DNA of 10,844 nucleotides from Pavlovales sp. CCMP2436 (GCA_026770615.1 MU631683.1:103886-114729); one strand, 5' to 3'. Positions 1 through 6,574 are shown, counted from the stretch's first letter. The notes: generated from the letters alone by a model not told the origin. Numbers and translations are program-made.

Positions 1-5
1 CCAGC

Positions 6-269
6 ATGGGCGCACGCGCACTGCGAGGGCGCACGGGAGCTCCCTCCGAACAGCTCGCACGCACCGCCCTCCTGTGGAAGATGCGGCAGGATATCGGTAT
101 GTGCGCCTTGCGTGGACACGCAAAGGTAATCATAGCGCGCGTGCGTATGGAGAACATCGGTGGCGGCGGCGCGGCACACGGTGGCGCAGACGACGACGGC
201 ACCAAGGAGTGGGCTGAGGGCGTATACCACCAGCAACAAGAGACGCAGTCGTGGCATGAAGCCGCGTAG
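6..269 (+). CDS. Hypothetical ORF at the left edge, related to the ORF at 5151
   Basis: The frame is open to the window edge (ATG at 6, TAG at 267-269), so it may be the 3' part of a longer gene or exon. Residues 29-44 or so read DIGMCALRGHAKVIIAR, which matches TIGTIAVRGHAQLLLAR in the ORF at 5151. In the shared stretch several codons differ only at third positions (CGT/CGC, GGA/GGC, CAC/CAT, GCA/GCG), as expected for a protein under selection. The rest is Gly/Asp/Gln-rich. An intron could interrupt it, since GGTATGT occurs inside. I do not recognise the family; a gene fragment of a repeat element is possible. Confidence 0.4.
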   Translation: MGARALRGRTGAPSEQLARTALLWKMRQDIGMCALRGHAKVIIARVRMENIGGGGAAHGGADDDGTKEWAEGVYHQQQETQSWHEAA

Positions 270-550
270 GCCCGCCACCTGGGCGATCACTGGCTGAAGT
301 CGTCGGCCTTACACATCAGATTTGCCTGACTGCTACTGCCTGTATTCCTATTATGTAAGTCGTAGTCGGTAAATGATATCACCCGAATCGGATAAGATTC
401 AATCCGGCAGGACGGAGCCACCAGTTCCAGAATGGCGGGCAATAAAATATTTGAAGGTCAAAATCTGATTTAGTGACCACTCCGGGGGGGGAATTATTCG
501 AAAAAAGTCCGGTCAAAACCTCCGGTGAGCAACTCAGGAACCGGAAATGC

Positions 551-631
551 TGATGCCACGGAGTTAGTTGCAGATTCGTGGATGTAGGGCACCGCCCAAT
601 TCACGAATCTGCAACTAACTCCGCGGCACCA
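551..631. repeat. Long hairpin: 30-bp inverted repeat with inner stem
   Basis: Arms 551-580 and 602-631 pair at 28 of 30 positions, with a perfect 21-bp core (560-580 with 602-622). Two more pairs follow inward and the apex holds a second stem, GGGC-ACC-GCCC (587-597). The whole is about 81 nt, the size of a microRNA precursor or a tiny inverted-repeat element. Confidence 0.85.
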
Positions 632-1021
632 CTTCGGGACCCATGACTTTCTTTTCGCTTCCGAACGCTGATAATCGGAGTAAATGTTATATTATAGATA
701 CAGAAAGTCTAAATAAGTATGATGTCGACACTAGCGAGGCACCTGAGTGGCACACGAGGTGGGCTCCGACCGTCAGAGGAGGGCTGTATTCGACATAAGC
801 CTTCGACACTTCTCGCGCAGGGGTGATCAATGTCTACTACTACTTCTTCGTCCAGGCCACAACTTTCACCCATCCCAAGTGCGGACTCGCGCCACTAATT
901 TATATTTCGACCCATATTAATAAACTATTTCACTGTGGCCCATTCACTATTTGCTGAGCCGCGAGCTTATTTTGCGCGCGCAACTGATTTGGAATGAATG
1001 CCCCCCGGAACAGTAGATAGA

Positions 1022-1057
1022 CCTGCAAACTGTATTAATCCTGCAAACTGTATAATA
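1022..1057. repeat. 18-bp tandem duplication
   Basis: CCTGCAAACTGTATTAAT is followed at once by CCTGCAAACTGTATAATA, two copies with two differences. Confidence 0.8.
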
Positions 1058-1312
1058 CTAGCTACGCACTTAGAAAAATCATCGCATAGAACTGAGCAGA
1101 AAAGGTAAACAATGATCAGCTAGAGCTCTGTATAAATGCGTGCATTATGTAGTAAAATAACCGGCAGCCATGGACATGCGCAGCGGCAGCGGATTGGCAC
1201 GAGAGCCTTTGCAATGGCTGTAGCTGTGGGGCGAATCGTCGTCGTCTCCCCCCTTGCGAAATTATGTTGGCGGGAGCAAGTTGCTTACTATCGGCATAGT
1301 CCCGAGTGCGGC

Positions 1313-1777
1313 TTAGTCCCACAGGCTATCGCTTGCGTTCTTGGCTGCGTCCGCGGCCGGTTTTTGCCAGTGTGGCACGAGGAGGCCGATGTCCTTTTGC
1401 AGCTCAACGGCCTTCTGCACCTCATGCGAGCGCAGCTCGAATTTGGGGATCTCGTGCTTGTCCAGTCTGCGCCGGTGCGTGCTGTTGCCCTCCTTGACGT
1501 TCACCGTGACGCTGGCGAACGTTTGCAGCAGCGCGGTCCGCACCTCCTCGGGTTCGGCCTTTGCGCCGTACCAGACCTCGAGGCGGTAGAGAGAGCGCCC
1601 ACGCGCGCTCTTGTCGCAGACGCGCGCGCCCATGATGCTGTCCTTGCCAAAAGTGTCTGAGACCAAGCCGAGGACGAGGACCTCCCACAGCGCGTCCAGG
1701 ATTGCGGAGGGGAAGGGCTTGCGCGCGAACCACTCGCCGCCCTGCTCGTTCATCGGGTCCTCCCACTTGGGCAGCAC
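1313..1777 (-). CDS. EIF4E: eIF4E exon 2 (154 codons plus stop)
   Basis: This exon starts after CCCCCAG| and opens with VLPKWEDP. It carries W85-E86, the GGEW motif, W111, the basic cap-phosphate region and W149, and ends in TAA at 1315-1313. The C-terminal tail after W217 is alanine-rich and has no obvious counterpart in human eIF4E. Confidence 0.92.
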   Translation of the reverse strand: MLPKWEDPMNEQGGEWFARKPFPSAILDALWEVLVLGLVSDTFGKDSIMGARVCDKSARGRSLYRLEVWYGAKAEPEEVRTALLQTFASVTVNVKEGNSTHRRRLDKHEIPKFELRSHEVQKAVELQKDIGLLVPHWQKPAADAAKNASDSLWD

Positions 1778-2257
1778 CTGGGGGTGAGGGGTTGGGTGTG
1801 TGCGTGTGTGCGTGCGTGCGTGCGTGCTTGTGAGTGTGCGTGCGTGTGAGTGTGCGTGTGAGTGAGTGTGTGTGTGTGTGTGCGTGCGTGCGTGAATGTG
1901 TGTGTGTGTGTGGTGATGTGTGTGTGTGTTCGTGCGTGCGTGCGTGCGTGTGCGTGTAAGTGTGTGTGTGGTGGTGGTGATGTGTGGGGGTTGGTTTTTG
2001 TCGTGTGTGTGTGTCACCTCGCCCCGAAAGATGCTGAGCGACTCGACCTGCCGCCCGATGCACACGCCCTGCTGGAAGAGCTCCGATGGTGGGGGCACGT
2101 GCTCGAAATAGGACCAGAACTCGTCAGACGTGGCGGTGGAGCCAAGCATCCGCATCTTCTCCTCCCACGTCAGCTGCCCCTTCGTCGTGTCCACCAGGTG
2201 TTCGTACCACCGCCAACTGGCGGAGAGCGGCACGCCGCTCGGAGTGGCGGCCGCCAT
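1313..2257 (-). CDS. EIF4E: Eukaryotic translation initiation factor 4E (eIF4E), two exons, complete
   Basis: This gene encodes the protein that binds the mRNA 5' cap and, through eIF4G, recruits the ribosome; it acts in the cytoplasm. Splicing 2257-2018 to 1777-1313 gives 234 residues, near the usual core length of the family. Aligned to human eIF4E from memory, W15 matches W43, W31 matches cap-stacking W56, W48 matches W73 of the eIF4G-binding face, W85-E86 (in LPKWED) match W102-E103 that grip the cap guanine, GGEW at 93-96 matches GGRW, W111 matches W130, and W149 matches W166. Basic residues around 136-145 sit where the cap-phosphate contacts lie. Tryptophan at both the W43 and W56 positions points to class I. 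The start is the first ATG after an in-frame TAG 9 nt upstream. The N-terminal tail before the core is only about 9 residues. Between W48 and W85 there are about eight more residues than in human. Function is inferred from the family; identity is very likely. Confidence 0.94.
   Translation of the reverse strand: MAAATPSGVPLSASWRWYEHLVDTTKGQLTWEEKMRMLGSTATSDEFWSYFEHVPPPSELFQQGVCIGRQVESLSIFRGEVTHTHDKNQPPHITTTTHTLTRTRTHARTNTHTHHHTHTHIHARTHTHTHTHSHAHSHARTLTSTHARTHTRTHPTPHPQVLPKWEDPMNEQGGEWFARKPFPSAILDALWEVLVLGLVSDTFGKDSIMGARVCDKSARGRSLYRLEVWYGAKAEPEEVRTALLQTFASVTVNVKEGNSTHRRRLDKHEIPKFELRSHEVQKAVELQKDIGLLVPHWQKPAADAAKNASDSLWD
1778..2017 (-). other. eIF4E intron, 240 nt, CA-rich and frame-neutral
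   Basis: The donor is GAG|GTGACA and the acceptor CCCCCAG|GTG, both read on the minus strand. The body is an irregular CACA/CACG microsatellite. Its length is a multiple of three and it has no stop in the eIF4E frame, so an unspliced message would still be translated with 80 extra His/Thr/Arg-rich residues. The intron call rests on the splice sites and on seamless restoration of the eIF4E core when it is removed. Confidence 0.88.
1796..2014 (+). repeat. TG/TGCG microsatellite within the eIF4E intron
   Basis: Irregular TG, TGCG and TGTGAG units fill nearly the whole intron. Such purine-pyrimidine alternation can adopt Z-DNA. Confidence 0.9.
2018..2257 (-). CDS. EIF4E: eIF4E exon 1 (80 codons)
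   Basis: This exon encodes residues 1-80, from MAAATPSGVPL to SLSIFRGE. It holds the first half of the cap pocket (W15, W31) and the eIF4G-facing W48. It ends GAG|GTGACA in phase 0, exactly where the conserved core resumes with VLPKWED in exon 2. Confidence 0.9.
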
Positions 2258-2380
2258 ATGCCACTTCTACTCAAGGTTTCAACTGTTGCTCCAGCGACTG
2301 CCCCACGAGCCGCCTCGAGGCCAAGCTCAAGCTCCCTCTACTTGAACTTCGAGGGGTCTTGTTGGTCCCTGCGCGGACCA

Positions 2381-2388
2381 TTTTTATA
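2381..2388 (-). promoter_or_regulatory. Candidate TATA box upstream of eIF4E
   Basis: The minus strand reads TATAAAAA about 125 bp upstream of the eIF4E ATG. Initiation about 30 bp downstream would give a 5' leader of roughly 100 nt. It is a match to the general eukaryotic consensus only; use of TATA boxes in this organism is unknown. Confidence 0.35.
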
Positions 2389-2450
2389 ACATTCAGAAGG
2401 GTAAACCGATGTTTTTGTGCTGTCGCAAAAGATGCTCTCCGGGGGCCCTC

Positions 2451-2533
2451 CCGGGGGGGCCCTACCAGGGGGGGGTGGTCTTGACAGACGGTCGTCCTAT
2501 CCGGACAGGGTGGTCTTGACAAACAGTCATTTC
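2451..2533. repeat. Dispersed repeat X, copy 1
   Basis: A CCGGGGGGGCCCTACC start, a G-run, and two half-units GGTCTTGACAGACGGTCGTCC and GGTCTTGACAAACAGTCAT-like halves. About 90% identical to 2964-3045. Both minus-strand readings encode TTVCQDHPP, but this looks incidental to the repeat. Confidence 0.8.
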
Positions 2534-2712
2534 GCATCCCACCCGGACACCGTCATGGCGCACAATCGACTGATGAAGCACCACGCTGCGCATGGTGCAT
2601 GCGGAGCGGCTTCAGATTTCGCTCGCGTCCGGGTGCGGCTGGGGGCTTCCGCACAAGCGCCGAAACGCGAGCCGAAATAGAATATCTAGGCATGCATCGA
2701 ACCCACCCCCCC

Positions 2713-2946
2713 CTGGCATCGGAATACCAACAATAACCAACCCCCCCCTCCACCCCAACCCCCCCACCCACACCCACACACACACACTGACACTGACACA
2801 CACACAGAAACACACACACACACACATACACACACACACACACACCGCCCTCCCCACTCAAAATAAAATCTTGGCATCGAAACACTAACAATTACCCCTC
2901 CCCCCTATCTCTGGCATTGGAAGTTCGGAACACTGAACCCCCCCCC
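2713..2946 (+). repeat. GGCATYGRAA ... poly-C motif, three copies, and CA microsatellite
   Basis: GGCATCGGAA (2715), GGCATCGAAA (2873) and GGCATTGGAA (2913) are each followed by an ACA/AAC-rich stretch and a poly-C run. A CA microsatellite occupies about 2772-2846. Confidence 0.65.
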
Positions 2947-2963
2947 ACCCCTGGCACCCCACC

Positions 2964-3045
2964 CCGGGGGGGCCCTACCCGAGGGGGGTGGTCTTGACAG
3001 ACGGTCGTCCTGCCCGGACAGGGTAATCTTGACAAACAGTCATCC
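2964..3045. repeat. Dispersed repeat X, copy 2
   Basis: Direct copy of 2451-2533 with a few substitutions. The two copies bracket a 430-bp block of poly-C, CA repeat and the GGCAT motif set. Confidence 0.8.
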
Positions 3046-3118
3046 CGCCTCACCCCCACCCCCCACCCACCAACCCCCCTTCCACCCCCCCCGTGAGCTT
3101 GCCACTTGAACACGTTTT

Positions 3119-3469
3119 TTAAATATGCACCTGGACCATTATGATGAACCGCGCGTTGAGGTCCCGCAGAGCCGGGTCAGAGGCAGCGCTCGCGACGCGT
3201 GTGACATATGCGTGTGGGGCGCCCACCGCGTCAACCGTCCTCGCGTCCCTGTCTCCAGTTTGTGGACTGGGCTCAAGTTTAAAAAGTTGAAGAAAGATGG
3301 AGCGAGCTCGCGCTGAGCAGCGCGGCGTGAGCGTCGCCCGTACGGGGCAGTCCCGGTTAGTGATGAACGAGATCCGAGCAGCTGTGCACGACATTGCACG
3401 CACGCCGCCGGCCCATGGCCACCTCTCCGCGCGCCGCGATCGACGGGTGGCGAGCGCGGGAACTGTCAT
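3119..3469 (-). CDS. Uncertain ORF or exon, 116 codons
   Basis: This is the longest stop-free frame of its stretch and has GC-rich third positions. The distal part, including SDPALRDLNARFIIMVQ, looks protein-like. It could be one exon from an acceptor GAGACAG|G at 3248 to a donor GTCCAG|GTGCAT at 3131. The other minus frame and a plus frame are also partly open. No family is recognised. Confidence 0.22.
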   Translation of the reverse strand: MTVPALATRRSRRAERWPWAGGVRAMSCTAARISFITNRDCPVRATLTPRCSARARSIFLQLFKLEPSPQTGDRDARTVDAVGAPHAYVTRVASAASDPALRDLNARFIIMVQVHI

Positions 3470-3494
3470 GCGATAACGGTCGGCCTATATTGAC

Positions 3495-3586
3495 TGATAG
3501 GGATTCAAGCTGGCGTCTGACTGTTCTGAATGTTTTGCTGGTCTGAGCGCTGCGTCGCCCATTGCCTGCTGCGTGCCTTAGTCGGC
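3495..3586 (-). repeat. Dispersed repeat R, inverted copy (left end)
   Basis: Read on the minus strand it runs from GCCGACTAAGGCACGCAG to GCTTGAATCCCTATCA and is nearly identical to 5048-5143. Confidence 0.9.
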
Positions 3587-3737
3587 CTATATACTGTATC
3601 CCATTTTAAAAGATCTTTTTTAGTTACTGATTCACCGCCCCCACGACCGTCCTCGCACTTTCTGATAAATGCATAATATATACGCACGTCATTTCGAAAG
3701 CCCCTCCCTTAGTTCGCTTGCAGGGCAATTCTAGAAT

Positions 3738-3855
3738 TTTATGTTGGGTCACCTCCCTACCCGACCAATATCGGAAGAAATTTTAGATTGTGTGAACCCC
3801 CTACCGCTTCATTAAGCTTTGACTGCGGCACGGAGGTTGGGACCCCCCCCTCCAA
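3738..3855 (+). repeat. GGTTGGGTCACC/CCCTACC modules, left set
   Basis: Three modules (near 3741, 3788 and 3833) of the form AATTTTAGGTTGGGTCACC plus C-run and TACC, spaced about 45-50 bp. Confidence 0.6.
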
Positions 3856-4404
3856 GTCCGCTTCACGGAAATTGGCTGCAGTGTAAATATGTATATATAT
3901 ATATACTTCTGTTCCCTGCCCAGGAGGCGCAGAAGTCGGGGCATTTATAGGGAGCTGCAAGGCCTGTGGGATCGAGATCGCGTTTTCTTTTCTTTCAACC
4001 TAGTAAAATTGGATAGTAAAAAAAAAACATAAAAAATATCTAACCGACCCGACGGTCAACATTAGTTGACGCCTGCTCAGCCTCCTGCTGCTCAGCGGCT
4101 CAGCGGCAGTCTACCGCCTGCTCTATAGCGCTGGCATTGTCGTCGGTGAGCTTGGAGTCGGCGGAGTATTCGGTGGACAAGGCTCAGCGGTCGTGCGTGT
4201 AAGCGTCATGGTGCGTATTCATAGCGAACGCGCCGCCGCGCAGTCTAGTCCACTGTACGGTGTGCCAGCGCACATGTGCGTGCGAGCGCCCAATCCGATG
4301 TAATTTACTGCGACACGACATATCTGCCAGCTGAAAAAAAAATCAGGGTTGGCTCGCCGCAGCCGAAGATTTTTTTGAGTATTTTTCCCAGATTTCGTAA
4401 ACCC

Positions 4405-4603
4405 TTGTACCGTGGAGGTTGGGACCCTCCCCTCCTGCCCCCTTTCCGGCAGCGGCGCAAATTTTAGGTTGGGTCACCCCCCTACCCCAATTTTTTTCTT
4501 GCTTGCGGCAAAATTTTAGGTTGGGTCACCCCCCTACCCTAAAGATCGGTGAAAATTGGAGGTTGCCCCCCCCCCCCCTACAAACGAAGTAGGGGGTGGG
4601 GGG
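4405..4603 (+). repeat. GGTTGGGTCACC/CCCTACC modules, right set, with poly-C/poly-G hairpin
   Basis: Four modules (near 4414, 4467, 4519 and 4557); the middle two share TTTTAGGTTGGGTCACCCCC and are 52 bp apart. The last runs into C13-TAC (4566-4581) and GTAGGGGGTGGGGGG (4589-4603), which can pair as a 14-bp stem around a 7-nt loop. Confidence 0.65.
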
Positions 4604-4965
4604 TTACAAAATGACGCGCGTAATACAGCTCGCCGAGACGAATCCAGCAAGCCTAGAGCAGCTCTGTCTTCAATTATGGAGTACTCCAACATTTGACCTG
4701 GTCGTTCCGCTCTTGCGGGCTGCCAAACCCTGACTGAAGCCATAGCCCCGCGTGGTAATGGTATTCAGACGGAGAGTGCACCCGGGCCATGACCGGCAGC
4801 GGACACGGTGGCTCGCGCCTCAGCCCAGCCGCCACGCAGTCGGCATACGGCCAACTGCCAAAAGAACCAAGCTACCAAGCTTATAAGATAAAATGTCGTA
4901 TTATCCAGAAAGAGATAACTTTGGAGTGTCATAGTTGATCACCTAATTTACGACTACTGCTCGTG

Positions 4966-4983
4966 CATGAACAATTGTTCATG
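4966..4983. repeat. Perfect 18-bp palindrome
   Basis: CATGAACAATTGTTCATG equals its own reverse complement. It overlaps ATGACTC, which is repeated ten bases on (4981-4997); TGACTC resembles a bZIP half-site. Confidence 0.8.
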
Positions 4984-5018
4984 ACTCAAAATGACTCGGG
5001 TTGTATAAGAAGGGGGGA

Positions 5019-5043
5019 TCATATATATATATATATATATATA
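5019..5043. repeat. AT microsatellite
   Basis: About eleven AT units just before the right copy of repeat R. Confidence 0.9.
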
Positions 5044-5047
5044 CGCA

Positions 5048-5143
5048 GCCGACTAACTAAGGCACGTAGCAGGCAATGGGCGACGCAGCGCTCGAACCAG
5101 CACAACATTCAGAACAGTCAGACGCCAGCTTGAATCCCTATCA
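5048..5143 (+). repeat. Dispersed repeat R, copy 2 (right end)
   Basis: It runs from GCCGACTAACTAAGGCACG to GCTTGAATCCCTATCA. It carries a 4-nt TAAC insertion relative to the left copy. Confidence 0.9.
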
Positions 5144-5150
5144 TTAATAT

Positions 5151-5393
5151 ATGGTGGGTCCGATGGAGGCGGCCGCGCGCATCAAGCTCATCGACACGAT
5201 CGGTACGATCGCGGTACGCGGCCATGCGCAGCTGCTGCTCGCGCGCTTGAGCGCGCTGGCCCCGATCGCTGCTCAGCGTGGGAACACGACAAACAGCAAC
5301 CAGCAGATCATCTCCCTATACGCCTTTGCCCGGGCACACTACCGGAGATCCATCGGCACGCGCGGTGGCACTCAAGCCAGCGCAGCCGACTAA
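5151..5393 (+). CDS. Hypothetical ORF between two direct repeats, related to the ORF at 6
   Basis: The start is the first ATG after an in-frame TAA. The 80-residue product has IDTIGTIAVRGHAQLLLARL near residues 14-33 and a C-terminal part with YAFARAHYRR. The ATG lies 8 bp after one 95-bp repeat copy and the stop codon lies inside the next copy, so the ORF and the repeat may form one mobile or duplicated unit. Third-position GC is high, unlike the surrounding AT-rich DNA. No known family is recognised; it may be a degraded fragment of a larger protein. Confidence 0.4.
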   Translation: MVGPMEAAARIKLIDTIGTIAVRGHAQLLLARLSALAPIAAQRGNTTNSNQQIISLYAFARAHYRRSIGTRGGTQASAAD

Positions 5394-5477
5394 ATAAGGC
5401 ACGCAGCAGGCAATGAGCGACGCAGCGCTCAGACCAGCACAACATTAACAGTCAGTCGCCAGCTTAAATCCTTATCA
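5385..5477 (+). repeat. Dispersed repeat R, copy 3 (direct)
   Basis: It runs from GCCGACTAAATAAGGCACG to CTTAAATCCTTATCA. It is in the same orientation as copy 2, 337 bp away, with the ORF 5151-5393 between them. Confidence 0.9.
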
Positions 5478-5755
5478 TGTACATATGTACGGGCAATTAG
5501 ATTTATATGACCTGCACCCCTGAACTGCAAAGACCCGAATTTCATTGGGTCGAGCTTGAATCCCTATCAGAAATATGATATCAAAGATGGAGCCAGAACC
5601 TCCTCTCATTAATATGTATAACACTGGAGCAGACTTTGGTGACCGGTCCCACTCCCACCACTGAGCTGAAGTGTATATAATACAACGTCTAAACCTGTAA
5701 GTCAGTATTGTGTCAGAACACTTTTGGCTATCTCCGACTATGTTGATGTTGGAGC
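5478..5755. other. Intergenic stretch
   Basis: No gene is supported. It holds the 17-bp repeat R fragment and an AT-rich GTATATAATA near 5673. Confidence 0.4.
5553..5569 (+). repeat. Dispersed repeat R, 17-bp terminal fragment
   Basis: AGCTTGAATCCCTATCA, identical to the end of copies 1 and 2, followed by AATATG as in the others. Confidence 0.6.
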
Positions 5756-5897
5756 CTACATAGGCCAGGTATACCAGGTCTGTGTGGGGCGCTTGATGGG
5801 CCGGGAGAGAGCCAGGGGCGTTGTTGGAGTGGCCCGCCGATCGCGCCGCTCAGACTCAGCACAGAGCTTAGCTTGACAGATGCCGGACTCGGGGTCA
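5756..5897 (-). CDS. Possible exon after TTTCCAG acceptor (46 codons)
   Basis: A good acceptor, CGTTTCCAG|T, is followed by an open frame to TAG at 5758-5756. The frame starts DPESGICQAKLCAESERRDR and ends YTWPM. It could follow candidate exon K through a donor AAG|GTGGAT in another frame or CACCG|GTTCTC (a 27-nt intron). No homolog is recognised and competing frames are open. Confidence 0.2.
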
Positions 5898-5911
5898 CTG
5901 GAAACGATATT

Positions 5912-6092
5912 TCACAAGGAGAACCGGTGATCCTCTGTGTGTCGGGGACGAGGCCAGACAAGCGAATCCACCTTGACTGTGTGCTCCGACTGTGCATATA
6001 AAAGCAGCTCGGCAGTTTGCAACAGGTCTGGGTCTGAGAGCTTCATGCCACCACGCAGCAGTGGTGGCGTTGAGCGGGGGTCGTAGCCGAGA
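5912..6092 (-). CDS. Possible terminal exon K (59 codons)
   Basis: The frame is open from TATAG|T to TGA at 5914-5912. It reads like coding sequence, including MKLSDPDLLQTAELLLYAQ and a later VDSLVWPRP. Its entry phase (2) matches candidate exon J. The acceptor is preceded by a purine-rich run on the minus strand, which is unusual. It could instead be a first exon starting at the internal ATG at 6046. I do not recognise the peptide. Confidence 0.3.
5997..6004 (+). promoter_or_regulatory. Isolated TATA-like octamer
   Basis: TATAAAAG on the plus strand. No convincing plus-strand gene follows, and it lies within candidate minus-strand exon K, so it may be chance. Confidence 0.12.
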
Positions 6093-6220
6093 CTATAGAC
6101 CCCCCCCCCCCTTTTTTTTTTCCACCCCCACGCACGCGTGTATGTATTCTGACTCAGCGCTTGCCGACCGCGTAATCGCCCCCGACCGCCGACGAGCCGC
6201 CGACCACGCCCTATAAAATA

Positions 6221-6251
6221 AATAAATAATAATAATAATAATAATAATAAT
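6221..6251. repeat. AAT microsatellite
   Basis: AATAAATAATAATAAT-type repeats in the putative intron between candidate exons J and K. Confidence 0.9.
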
Positions 6252-6291
6252 TGGCTCAGCAGTGTGCGGCAGGAGACTCGCGTTCACTCAC

Positions 6292-6401
6292 AGACGAGAT
6301 CGTGCAGACATTGACAGTGAAAGAGAGATGGGGAGACGGATGGAGTCGTGTACATACAAATAAATATATATATATAAATAAATATAAACAAGATTCATAC
6401 A
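6292..6401 (-). CDS. Possible exon J of the RE/Gly-rich gene
   Basis: After the only nearby AG (TTGTGAAG|TGT) the phase-0 frame stays open for 36 codons to a consensus donor CGTCT|GTGAGT, leaving phase 2, which fits the next candidate exon. The first half is AT-rich, however, and the acceptor lacks a pyrimidine tract directly before it. The call is tentative. Confidence 0.25.
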
Positions 6402-6414
6402 CTTCACAAGATTA

Positions 6415-6563
6415 ACAACAACAATAATAAGGATGAGAATAAGATTAACATCATCATCATCATCATCATCATCATCATTTTTATTATTAAAAAGAAGAAG
6501 AAGAAGAAGAAGAAGAGTAATAGTGATAATAATAATAATATTCTTAATAATAATAATAATAAC
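6415..6563. repeat. Compound ATC, AAG and AAT microsatellites
   Basis: Successive blocks of ATC (about 6449-6478), AAG (about 6491-6515) and AAT (about 6525-6562) fill the intron after exon I. Read through, they give poly-Leu and poly-Met, which is not a real protein. Confidence 0.9.
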
Positions 6564-6574
6564 AACATGATTAC

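Larger units (their letters stand above)
270..1130. other. Stretch without recognisable gene
   Basis: No open frame, RNA gene or splice chain is convincing here. It contains the hairpin at 551-631, an 18-bp tandem duplication at 1022-1057, and AT-rich DNA. The eIF4E 3' untranslated region probably enters from the right, somewhere above about 1130; no AATAAA is evident. Confidence 0.5.
3495..5143. mobile_element. Candidate non-autonomous element with about 95-bp terminal inverted repeats
   Basis: The ends are inverted copies of one sequence: 3495-3586 and 5048-5143 differ by about four substitutions and one 4-nt gap. Outer ends read TGATAGGGATTCAAGC inward. The interior has no convincing transposase, only microsatellites and G/C-run modules. 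Similarity continues weakly outside (AATATA), so exact ends and target duplication are not settled. An alternative is chance placement of two inverted dispersed repeats. Confidence 0.5.

Noticed and set aside
1136..1660. Plus-strand ORF of 174 codons
   Set aside because: It is antisense to eIF4E exon 2, whose family match is clear; the plus frame is open only because of GC-rich codons.
1422..2063. Minus-strand ORF rich in His and Thr, and plus-strand Cys/Val-rich ORFs over the same repeat
   Set aside because: These translate the TG microsatellite in the eIF4E intron or out-of-frame eIF4E sequence.
2553..2891. ORFs of VCVCVC or HTHTHT type on both strands
   Set aside because: They translate the CA microsatellite and have no other support.
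2271..3113. Minus-strand ORFs sharing TTVCQDHPP
   Set aside because: The shared peptide follows from repeat X, and the frames continue into unrelated poly-G and leader sequence.
6404..6574. Poly-Leu/Phe/Met extension of exon I
   Set aside because: It translates trinucleotide microsatellites beyond a good GT donor; intron sequence is the simpler reading.
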